DNA of 64,000 nucleotides, taken from contig NC_056758.1 of assembly GCF_018687715.1 (NCBI RefSeq), positions 36,117,467 through 36,181,466 on the forward strand, given 5' to 3'. The notes under the pieces were generated by a model. It saw only the letters and a program-made list of their open reading frames with translations, made no database searches and was not told the origin of the DNA. This stretch comes from Carya illinoinensis (lineage: Eukaryota; Streptophyta; Magnoliopsida; Fagales; Juglandaceae). Of this stretch, positions 44,801 through 55,300 are shown one piece after another. How positions within the stretch are numbered: the first letter of the stretch is position 1; each line of letters begins with the position of its first letter. The translations under genes were made by a program, and so were the position numbers.

Positions 44801-47358
44801 AAGTGTTTTGTATTTTAGTGATATTTGGAAAAGAAATATATAAGAATACTTGTTACAAAAACAAGGCCGTAGTGTTCTCTGCATAGTTAGCTTTAGACCC
44901 AGAACCTTTATTTTTTCCTTTTTATGGGTAGCTTTAGATCCAAAACTGAGGTCTAAGTAGGATATTTTCTGAAGAAATGGCTTAAGAAGCCAATGGTCTT
45001 TGGATCAAATGGTATATATCCCCATAAGAATTAAGGATGGAGGGAGATAAGGGTTCCATTCCCCTTCAGTGCTGAGTCGTATATTTCAATGGGGTTAGGT
45101 GTCCACCTCTCAGCCACCTTTTTGATAAGTAATAAAATTTTATCTAACCAGGCCACGACTGTTTTTCGCAGATGTAATGCTCTATAGGGACAACAGAAGC
45201 CTGAATAGAAAGCAAACTCTCACAGAAAAAAGTTCTGAGAGGCGCCAGGATCAATGTGCATAAGCATGAAGGAAACTGAAAAGGACTAAAATATCTTTCA
45301 CTTTTAAGAATTAGACATTTTGTCTGAGGTAATCAACATAGATTCAATACAACTTTCGCAGCAAACTGGACTAGCTAAACACAATAAAAACTTACCTTCA
45401 AAGGGGCCGTAAAAAATGTTCCGCTCATTGTAAACTGGATGAAGGGATACTAAAGCAGGAACCTTGTCGAAATCATATGATACCATGATGTCCTCAGAGA
45501 AATCCTTTGCCACAGAAAACCATGCCTTTTTCTTGTATTTTACAGCTAAATTTGATATCATCGACTCTTTCATGCCAAACCCTATATATATAGGAAAGAA
45601 AGCGCCAGCTGCTTCAACAAAATCACTGATGGCAGAGTCTGAATCAAGAACTGAAACATCAGAAGTAACAAATTTTTTCAGATAACGAACAAGCAAATCT
45701 GCTTTCCTCGGTCCATTATATTCTACAGGGACACCATGCATAAAGATCTTGAGGGTGGGATATGCACTGCATCATAGAAATTCAAGAGTTAGCAATTACA
45801 TAAGAACCATTAGCTATATTTGCTAACTGAAAATAATGTTCTTAGGAAAATGGGTTATGAAACATATTCTGTGCAAAATTGGACTACCATCACACCGTAA
45901 GCATCAATATGGTGTCCTGGAGCAGTTTCCTAATGTTCTAGTTTAAGTCAACTGCAAAGGAAACCCCTATCTCAAACAACTAGAAAAAAAAGGCAAGTAT
46001 GATTAACATCAAAGGGGATGGGGATGAAGTCCCTGGAAGCATACTCAATGTCATGTTTTTTAGCCAAGCGGGTATATTTATCAGCATTTACTTTTGCTAT
46101 GACAATGGGCTCTTTCAAGCTGGCAAGTATGGGGGCAGCTTCATCCAACTGCAATGCAAACATTAAAGTTGTTAGTGTTACAAATTAAAATACCGGCTGT
46201 GATTAACAAAAGGTCGAAGATTCAAATGAAAACAAATATTGAAAGAAATTCCAACAATCCATTCTAAGTCTAGGGTCTAAATATATGATCAACTTTTAAC
46301 AGCATTATGATAGACTTTTGACAGGATTATCAGCGTAAATCACAGAATATTTTTTTAAGACAACGGCTCACACCTCCAGCCCAACGCTGATAAGAAGGAT
46401 GAGATTATGGGTGAGAGTTCAAGTCCCATGGGTTGAGCGAGTTTCTCAACAATCATACAACAAAAGGCCCATTTTTTTTCACAAGCATTGGACCATATTC
46501 TCCAACATCTTACAGAATAAAAAATATCCTCATAAAATAAGGCAAGATGCACACTCCAGCAGAATTCAAGTCCCATGGAGTGAGTGAGTTTCTCAACAAG
46601 CATACAAAAAAAGGCCAATTTTTTCACAAGCATTGGACCGTATTCTCCAAAATCCTACAAAATAAAAAATATCCTCGTAAAATAAGACAAGATGCACACT
46701 CCGCAGAATTCAATCTCCAGAGAGTTGGAAAAGGCAAAAAATAAAATTTTAAGCTTAACCAAAAATACCCTGATGAGTATAAGTTATAACCCAGACAATG
46801 GTTTTGGCTAGTATGTTGTCATAGTTTAGAGAGAACAAAATTAAGGCAAGACTTATACTTTCGACGGTACGAAGTAATATTTTCCTTACTGTTACAGATC
46901 AGTTTCTTCAGTAGATGTATTATCAATTGAAGTCAAGTTCTTAGGCGGGAATTCGAACCGAATCCGAGTCTGATTAAGCGACAAACTTTATCCTCAAGCC
47001 CAAAAAAGATTAGTGTTAATACGAAATCACAGATCTATAATTACCATCGATGAATTAAAGAGAAGACAAGATCGAAAACGCAAACAATCATTTATTGAAT
47101 CAATGTTTCAAAAGTGAAATCAGTAGAGAGAGAGCGAGAGAGAAGGACCTGGGGAGAGAGACGCTTGCAGTGGCCACACCAAGGGGCGTAGAAGTCAACG
47201 AGGATGAAGTCGAAGGTAGAGATGGCGGAATCGAAGTTCGATTCATCAAGTTCCAATACCTTCCCATTCGCCGTCAACAACTGCTCGCCCCCGACAGAAG
47301 ATATCGGTATCATCAACATCAAAAAACACAACAGCATCATTAAAACACGATTCGTCAT
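41894..47358 (-). CDS. PDIL5-2: protein disulfide isomerase-like 5-2, 434 aa
   Basis: Five exons on the minus strand: 47358-47149, 46148-46045, 45766-45396, 42824-42517 and 42205-41894; GT-AG sites and phases close at 1305 bp. It has a signal peptide (residues 1-24) and one thioredoxin domain with the redox motif WCGHC at 60-64 (FYAPWCGHCKRLSPQ). Exons 2 to 4 supply the b-like thioredoxin folds without a second active site. A C-terminal membrane helix (TVYMLVFVVVVVMLI, about 381-395) leads to a charged cytosolic tail ending KVD, with no KDEL. This single-active-site, membrane-anchored layout and the length fit the plant PDIL5-2 group, which acts in disulfide formation in the ER. The gene looks intact. 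Intron 3 (2.57 kb) is filled with repeats. Confidence 0.93.
43721..43983. mobile_element. MITE-like repeat, family A, in PDIL5-2 intron 3
   Basis: TTAGATCTGGTTTGGATGTT at one end and, reversed, TAAGGCCCCGTTTGGATGTT at the other: a terminal inverted repeat of about 20 bp. It contains the AAATCCCAAAACAAAAATAA interior and CATCTCATCTCATTTCATCT near the end. Confidence 0.75.
44165..44535. repeat. tandem duplication of about 200 bp in PDIL5-2 intron 3
   Basis: The block TGTACT..., then ACCCTCACACATGGATTGA, then ACACCTGAGG, then AACAATCTGTTGCTTCCTT at 44169-44315 recurs at 44373-44530 with substitutions (ACCCTTGTGCATGGATTGA, AACAATCTGTTGCTTCCTT). Two copies in direct orientation, diverged by eye by about 20%. 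Confidence 0.7.
44583..44868. mobile_element. MITE-like repeat, family A (reverse), in PDIL5-2 intron 3
   Basis: Contains TTTGGAAGTTTGGGAAAGTT and TTTGAAATTTGAAAAG, the reverse of family A interiors, and ends near AACAAGGCCGTAG. Edges are approximate. Confidence 0.5.
44985..45140 (+). mobile_element. SINE-like sequence in PDIL5-2 intron 3
   Basis: TGGTCTTTGGATCAAATGG resembles a tRNA A-box region and GGGTTCCATTCCCC, about 40 bases later, a B box. A body follows ending in CTTTTTGATAAGTAATAAAA. It is the layout of a plant tRNA-derived SINE, shorter than the copy at 21282-21576. Moderate support only. Confidence 0.4.
46370..46735. repeat. about 145-bp tandem repeat in PDIL5-2 intron 1
   Basis: The unit from TTCAAGTCCCATGG to GATGCACACTCC starts at 46418, 46565 and, as a stub, 46709 (spacing 147 and 144 bp). 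Each unit has CACAAGCATTGGACC and AAAAAATATCCTC. The GTTCAAGTCCC stretch looks like a tRNA B box, so the unit may have come from a SINE. Confidence 0.8.
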
Positions 47359-49470
47359 CCTATATTACGAAGACGATGATCCGAAGAATCTGGTTTGTGT
47401 TTCTCTGTTCGTTTCTCGTTAAGTTGTTGAGCTGCGAGTCTTGTACCTCCGTTATGCAATCATGTGCCCCTCTGCTTTTAACATGAATTTGTATGCGGAC
47501 TTCTCAGTAGTCAGTCCTTCCCAATTTTTGAACTTCTGCGAAACTCTCTAATACCATTAGCATTGGTTTATGCATACATGTAAAAACACTAAACACTATT
47601 TTTAGAGATTGGCTTTGCCATTTAAGAGAACTTTTCACATCATAAATAATAATAATTTTTATTATTATTAATTTTTTTCCTAAAATTAGTTTTTTAATTC
47701 TACAATTAGTTTTTTTTTAATATATTTTACAGTTAGCATCCATTACGTACATTTGATATTAATAATACAAATGTAATAATAATTATATATTTATTATAAT
47801 ATATAATTTTTTTATATATTATAATAAAAATATAATAAAATGATAAAAAAAATAATATATTATAATAATAAAATGAATGTGAATGTGAAAGTTTGTTGTG
47901 TTGTTGAAAGAGGGAGAAGAGGAAAGCGTTGTGAGAGAGAGAGAGTGGGAGGAAAGAAAAATAATTAGTAAAATAATATTTGAAGTGTAAATAGTAGATT
48001 TCTAAATTTATATAGAAATTGTTCATAACTATATAAAAATATGGAGATGCATAATTTAATGTAGAGGAATTTAAGACCATATTATGCAAATATGATTTTA
48101 TATATGCAAATGTATAATCTAATGACACTGCTCTATATGGATAGTTATTCGAGTAATTTTATTTGAGTTTAGATTATAATAATGCTAGTATTCGGTCTCA
48201 TTTTGATCATTTATGTATTTAATTTTTTTAAAAAAAATTACTTATTGATTAAGGAAATAACTATTAATATATTGGTATTTTATTTAATTTGTAAAAATAT
48301 TTAAAAATACTAGAAAAAATGCAATTTATACTAGGGAATACCAAGTGGACAAATTGAAAGAGAATAGCAGCACTAGCATATGTTTGATAAAAATAATCAG
48401 GTTATTAATTAAAAACATTAATTTTAATAATATGAAAAATATTATTCATTAATTTTCTATATTATTTGCTTTGTGATATCAAATAATTGAAAATAATGAT
48501 GATTATCTCACTTATACATCATTATTTTAATTATAAAGAATAATTAAATAATAATGGTTAAAAGAATTGCGAGTAAAATTACTTGCTTCACGCTATTTAA
48601 GTACATATAGCATGAAGTCAGGATAAAACGAACCAGAAGTTCGTCCCGTTCTTTATCAAATTACATATCATCCACTCAACGCACCGTATCAAGGCTCATT
48701 AATGTGAATGACTGCAGCCACAGCCGTCTGCATGGGAGGCCCCGTATCCTGAGGTTAAGAATACATACATATATACGCTGTTTTCCCTTCAACGTCTGTA
48801 CTGCTTCTATCCCTCTCATTTCTCAATTCTCTGCATTACTTGCTAGCGGGAGAGCCTATGGTTTTCGTGGGAGAAGAAGAAAAGCCTTGCAGACGAGGAG
48901 GAACAAGGCCTACAGAAGAAATAGACGAGATTAGAAGATGAGTCCGTTTCCTTTAGTCTCATTGGAGTTTCTTAGCCTTGCCCATTTTTCAATTTCATCA
49001 GCAAAATTAGAGATGGTAAGAAGGAAGGGAATAATTAATTTCTTGGCAGGCTGAGATGATGTGAAAACCAACCATATCAGATAACATAGATGAAATGTTT
49101 TTTTTTTTTTTTTTTTTTTTTTTACAGCATATATAGTCTCACGGTAAGCTGTGCCCTCAGAGTAACCAACCATGTCAGAAACTATTCTTTGCTAGTAGGA
49201 TCCATTTTTTTATGCTTGTATGTGGTTTGTTTATTTGAGACTAATCATTATTCTCATCAAAAGTCAAGTCTTCTCTTCCACTAATAAAAAAAAAAGTACT
49301 TTCTTAGTACTTTTCATTGGATTAGAGCATTCATTTTCTTCTAGGAATTCAATTTGAATTGACTGTGTCTATTGCAACTTTGAAAATTTTCATCGCATTG
49401 CCCAAGCTTTTACTTGACCAAAAATCAAAAGAGTACCGCTTGAATGTAAATGGCACAAGAATCGGCATTC
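47359..49470. other. upstream of PDIL5-2 and 3' flank of the fucosyltransferase; no gene seen
   Basis: The first 200 bases should hold the PDIL5-2 promoter. AT-rich spacer follows, with one family B element (48181-48376) and a T-run at 49099-49124. A small ORF at 48704-48934 (76 aa, Arg-rich end) has no family resemblance and is not called. Confidence 0.5.
48181..48376. mobile_element. MITE-like repeat, family B
   Basis: Starts ATGCTAGTATTCGGTC and ends GCACTAGCAT; ATGCTAGT is exactly mirrored. The interior has TTGATTAAGGAAATAAC between T-rich and A-rich halves, the family core. Confidence 0.6.
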
Positions 49471-51272
49471 TTATCCTGTTACATTTCTCCCAACTCTTCT
49501 GCTCACAGTCTCACACAATCGGCATGGCAATGTGTCCAGGCTCAATGCACGGGTCTTTCCATAGCTACCTAGCACACCACATCTTCTCCAAGCATCGTAC
49601 TCTGAATAGGCAACTGGGTCATTAGCAAGGGTCTTTACGTGAGAAGCCAATCCCTCCAAGGAGCTGAATTTAGAGCCATCTATTATCGAATGTGGAGGGA
49701 CAAAGTCCCAAACATTGGGTGCACTGAAGTAGATTGGCACCGCACCAGAGCCCAGTGCATAAAATAGCTTCTCTGTCACGTAGCTCTCTGTCCTGATGTT
49801 TTCAATGGCAAGAACAAACTTGTAGTGTGACATGGCACAATCTAAATGGTCCCACCATTTCGGGGAGGCGCTGCCATCGTAGGCACATTCGGGGTAGAAA
49901 TATCAGGCCACGTCCGAGCCACCAACATTGTTCAAGCACTTGCCAAATGAATGGTGAGGCACCAGGCTGAGTAGCTGCTTGGCCAGCTGATTTCTTTGAG
50001 GAAGACAACGTGACGAAGACCAATACACAAGCGTATCCTTGAAATGAAAAGGCCTCATATTAAAGTTTTTTTTTTACCTCCACAACATTTTATGGAAGGA
50101 ATAGAGATGCAAGGACAAAATTACTGAAGTGTCGTATACTTAAAAGCTGTTCTTCAATGAAGACACCTGATAATTTCGACTATTACGAAAGGGCCCACCG
50201 GCATAGGTAGATTGAACATCATCATTGGCATGATAACTTATAAATATATCTTCAACTCCTGACCGCTTTCTACCAGCCTCAAGATCCATGTATACACGAA
50301 GTGGATCTCCAAAGAGTCTCTGACAAACGTAGAAGGAGGTTTACAATGATGCAGGCCAACATGGAGTTGTGCCAAAACAGAGAGGAATTAGGAAGAGAAG
50401 AATATACCAGGAAACAACCGCAAGTATTTAAGCACAAAAACAGATAACATCCTTGTTTGAAAGACATTTACAAATCATAAGATCAAGAACTACAATCATT
50501 ACGTCAAATGAAAATGATACAAAGGAATCAACTTGACGATTATCAGAAAGCACAAAGGAATCAAATAGTACTTTGTTTGACTCAATTCAAACAAAAAATT
50601 ATAACAAGAAAAAAAAAAAACCTTGTCCCATTGAAATTCCCAAAACAAATAGTTTTGCTGAAAAGATGAGACAAATTCTATACATTATATTACTATTATA
50701 TTTGCATCTCATTAAGTAAGATATAACACATTTATCATATTATTTATTATATATTTTTTTATAATTAAATGGTGATAAATACGTCACATTATTTATAATA
50801 AAATATAAATAAGATGATAATATAGTGTATATCATTTCTCGAAAATATATATTACTTGACGCGGGGGAGTAACGGTCTCGAACAAGCCGCAGCCGCATGA
50901 GTATAGCTTGGCCAAATTGTCAGGAATCCACGTCCACTCTTTCACCAAAACACTGACATGCTCCATTTTCAGCTCACCACATTTAAATTCATAATCGTGC
51001 AAAGCAGAGGACCCATTTGAATGAATTGGGAGCAATGCTTTGTGCTTCTCCCTGAATCGGACACAACCCACCTGAGAGTCCCACTTCCGAAAGACACTGA
51101 TCGAATCGGTAAATGGGTCCGGTCCGGGTCTTGTCTCCGACGAAACTGTTTGGGTGATGAGTTGGATGGAGTTCGATATAGAAGGAAATTCGAGGATGCC
51201 GGGAAAGAAGAGGAAGAACGTGAAGCCCAACATAAACGCGACGGCGAAGGTGTTGAGGTGCTTCCGTGGGAT
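49471..51272 (-). pseudogene. FUT13: alpha-1,4-fucosyltransferase (FUT13-type, GT10), disabled
   Basis: Three exon regions read on the minus strand: 51272-50856, 50319 to about 50149, and 50037-49471. Family features include GILEFPS, KWDSQVGC, VKEWTWIPDNL, GDPLRVYMDLEAGRKRSG, EDIFISYHANDDVQSTYAG, HHSFGKCLNNVGG, YKFVLAIEN, SYVTEKLFYALGSGAVPIYF and CRLCE. Plant FUT13 adds the alpha-1,4 fucose of Lewis a on N-glycans in the Golgi. Lesions: the expected start codon reads ATC (51272-51270), leaving an in-frame Met at 51233; about 19 codons including conserved cysteines are missing after LYSCGCG; no GT donor is seen after the second region, where AAC runs into AGC and then a stop; an in-frame TGA at 49905-49903 precedes the catalytic C-terminal part. 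The short ORF at 49833-49471 is just the remainder. Errors in the assembly are the alternative. Confidence 0.85.
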
Positions 51273-51302
51273 GGTGGGCGCCGAAGATCAGAATCCTTGT
51301 AT

Positions 51303-51332
51303 CACAGAGAGAGAGAGAGAGAGAGAGAGAGA
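51303..51332. repeat. (AG)n microsatellite upstream of the FUT13-type gene
   Basis: About 14 AG units directly upstream of the coding region; CT on the coding strand. Confidence 0.85.
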
Positions 51333-52313
51333 CTGGGGGAGTCAATAGGTTGAAGCATCAGAATCCAAAAGCCGAGACTGTAGAGTTTAGACTTGGTTAG
51401 ACGACAAACAGACAAAGTTCTCCCATTCTAGCATTCTCCGTCACGTAGATCATTGATGGATTGTCGGAAAAGGTACAAAAGTTGGGCAGTCAAGACTTGA
51501 GCATCAATTTTGCTGGGCAACGGTAACCTGAAACTGAAAGCCCACCCTAATACACCAAATTAATGGTTTTGGTTGGCCTTAAAAGGAATTTTACAGTAAA
51601 TAAATGATATTTATAATCTTAGTTAGCGTGCAAGTTCTGTATACTTTCTATGAAAAAATTGGCTAAATCTAAGATTCACGTCAAAAAAAAAAAAATTAAT
51701 TTTTAATAGTGAAACTCACTTTTTTTTAAAAAGGGCACATGATTTACATATTCACAAACTATATTTAACATTATTCTTCGTCATAATATTGATATTTTTT
51801 TAAAAGAATTTGAGCAACTAAAAATATTGTTAGTGTATTGAGTTTTGTTACAAATAAACTTGTGTGTTAGCACACTAAATATAGTGAGACTCGTTATAAT
51901 TTAAAAAAAAACCAGAACACCAATAGTTTTTTTTGCATAGTTGTTGTTTGTGCAATTAAAAAATGGAGGATAAGTTTCCAAGAGCGCTGACTGCCTGCGT
52001 AATTATTCCAAATTATTTTGGCAAATAAACATATTTTGAATCGAGCTTCAATTTCATATACATGACCCCTTTTCCCACTCGACTTGCATTACATTTTTTT
52101 TTTATATCGACTCACATTACATTGATATGGATAAATTTCACACAATAAAGCACCTCTTCCTTTTGTTTTTGCTAAAGAGAATAAAGAAAGATAAGATTAT
52201 ATGAAAGTATATCAGGACAAAAGATTACATAAAACTCTGCACAGTAACAGTGGAATATGCATTCTCTTGTTGCCCTCAACTTCACCTTTGCTCCATCAGT
52301 CACAGATTTCCAT
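51333..52313. other. spacer between the FUT13-type gene and PEPCK
   Basis: Promoter side of the fucosyltransferase and 3' flank of PEPCK. AT-rich with short A/T runs; I see no ORF or repeat family member. Confidence 0.5.
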
Positions 52314-55300
52314 TCAGAATATAGGACCAGCTGCAAGGATCTCCTCAGTCAGATTGTTGTCCTTTCCAATCTTGTAGTGCAAAAATCCCTCAAAATTCTT
52401 CTTGAACAGACCTCCTAGCTTTAATAATGTGTCTTTGTAGGCCTTCTTATCTTGCCACTGCAATTCAAGAGAATCATGTGCCCCATTAAAACAAATCAAG
52501 TGCATGCCCAGAAATATCAGCAGCATCATAATTAAAGGAAATTTAAGAGAACTAACTGTGTTTATTGGATTTAGGATTTCTGAAGGCACGCCCTCAATTT
52601 CAGTGGGGATATCGAGTCCAAATACTTCAGTCTTGGTGTAACTTGTTGTCAAAAGGGTCCCTGAGTGAATGGCATCAATGATCTTCCTGGTATAAGCTAA
52701 CTTCATTCGGTTACCCGATCCATAGCTGCAGAAAAAGTAGATATCCATATGTACTTAATAAATCAGATGCATCCATAAGACAAAGCATTACTAGTTATCC
52801 AAAAAAGAAAACAAAATGCATCTTAATAGAATGTTTACTATCATTTAGCTTTTACAAATAAGTGTTGGTTTATCACTAGATAGTGTATCATACCTCCCAC
52901 CTGACCAGCCTGTGTTAACTAGCCATCCTGTAGCCCCATGCTTTTGCATCTTTTCAGCCAGCATTGCTGCGTACTTTGTGGGATGCAGCATTATAAATGC
53001 TGCACCAAAGCAGGCTGAGAATGTAGCCTGTGGCTCCTTGATACCATCCTCTGTCCCAGCCACCTATGTTCACATGCAAAGTTTGATAAATAAAATCATG
53101 AATATCTCCATATAAAAGTATACTAAAAACATTTTCTCGAGAATGTTTGAAAGAAAACAGCAGGTTTATTTAGTACCAGAGCAGTGTAGCCGCTAATAAA
53201 ATGGTACATGGTCTGAGCCAAGCTCAGCTTGCTCACAGGTGGGAGCACACCAAAGGCATCACAGGCTAGAAGGATGACATTCTTTGGATGGGGTCCAACA
53301 CACGGTAATTTAGCATTGGGGATGTATTCTATTGGATATGCTGCCCGAGTGTTCTCTGAAACAAAGCATATATAAGTCGAATCAGCATGAATGAGTTTGT
53401 ATCTTTATCACATTAGTAGTCAAATTCTACATTCCAATTAATGGGATATGGATATTATTGGTTTTTCTTGTCGTTGGAAGCCAAGCCAGTCCATGAAGAT
53501 TCTCCCTTTTCTTAGTGCAATTCCCCTTTCAGTAAGCATCCAGTATCAGGTTAATCTTGACCTGCTCTAACTGGTAGAATGTATGTAGATCCTTGCACAT
53601 CCTTGTTACTATCTGAAGACTTAATGAATATATATCTATATTCATAATGTTAGTAATAGCCCTTCTTGATATATATGTGCTAATCAACCGATGAGATTCA
53701 CGACTGTTGTGATTGCATGGCAAAACTATGTTATCTAATTGGAAGACCAGGTTGCACCCCTCGACCTTTTTCTATATCAGATTATGTTGTACAAAATTAC
53801 CATACAAGTAGAAAAAATAAGAGAGACCGGAAACATAATTCATGTCAGTCTCTTTATTGGCAGGTTCCAAACATTGATCAGCTTATTCAAATACATGCAA
53901 TCTTTACCTGTAACAGACTTGTCTGAGTAGTCCACTTCCCGAGTATGCTCATCGAACACGACATTCTCCACCACTGCCAAAGACGAGCAATAATAGAACT
54001 ACTTGACGTGATTCTCTTAAGATTTGGCAAATTACCACTCATTTTAGAATATAGCTTTAAACTTTTCAAAATAATTTTTAAAGAAAAATCCCAAAATAAA
54101 GTATAAATTTAAATATAAATAAAAGGCCAGAATGTTACCGGTCCCAAACTTGATAGCATTCCAAATATCAGGCTCCTTTTCCCTCGACAAATCAATGCAC
54201 TTTGCGTAGCAACCACCTTCAATGTTTGACACACCATTGTCACTCCAGCAGTGCTCATCATCTCCGATTAAAAACCTGTTATGATCCGTGGATAGAGTTG
54301 TCTTCCCAGTACCTAAGACAGTCACAAATCCAGATTAGGTTAACATCAATGGCATGGTCACGACTATAATCTTAAATCACATTATGGTACCGATCATGAC
54401 CTGATAATCCAAAGAAAAGGGCAACATCACCATCTTTGCCCACATTACAACCAGAGTGAAGGGAGAGGATCTGACGCCTAGGCATGAGATAGTGCGTTAC
54501 ACTGAATAGACCCTTCTTCATTTCCCCAGCATACTGAGTGCCAAGGATGACCATTTCCCTCCTAGCAAGATTGAGGTCTATGCTGGTGGAAGAAGTCATG
54601 TGGTGAGTGTAACGATTGCATGGGAACTGCCCTGCGTTGTATATCGTGAAGTCCGGAGTACCGAAATCCTCCAGCTCTTCAGGAGTTGGCCTTATACACC
54701 TGTCATGCACAGGTTTTATAATATGTATATGTACTCTGTCTCGACCATTCCACCTCCAGCTTAATATAGCATCCATGTTTCAGTACAGATTCTGGAAATT
54801 ATTTTTAGTTGGTACTTACATGTTGTGCATGAACAAGGAATGGTAAGCTCTGGCAGATACAATTCGGACTTTGATACGGTGTTCTGGATCCCAGTTCAAA
54901 AACTGATCATTCACGTATACCTGAAGCATGAATTTACCATATCAGCCTCACTATTCCTCGCAAATTTGTGCTCATGATGATGAAGGTAATCATGAGATTT
55001 TAGAGGATCCTTAATTAACATTAGAATCTGATTAAAGTTTGAAGCCATGTAATCATATTCTTAATTGGTTATCTCCTCTGGCCAGATCCTATTGAAGTCT
55101 GCTGGGAGTGGTTACGTTAATTTATAATTTTATTTTTATAAAATCTTTTATGCTTAAAGCATTTCTCAAATAGAAAACACCATCGCTGTCGTAAACATAC
55201 AACCAAGGAAAATTTTTTAGAAACACAAAGAAGTAGAGAAATTTTCATGGCACACCCAAAGTACGATGCTTTATTTTTTAGAAAATAAATTGGGTTAATT

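Noticed and set aside
46414..46430. tRNA gene suggested by GTTCAAGTCCC
   Set aside because: No cloverleaf can be drawn around it; it is part of the tandem repeat.
48704..48934. 76-aa Arg-rich ORF
   Set aside because: No homologue recognised, no splice or promoter context; probably chance.
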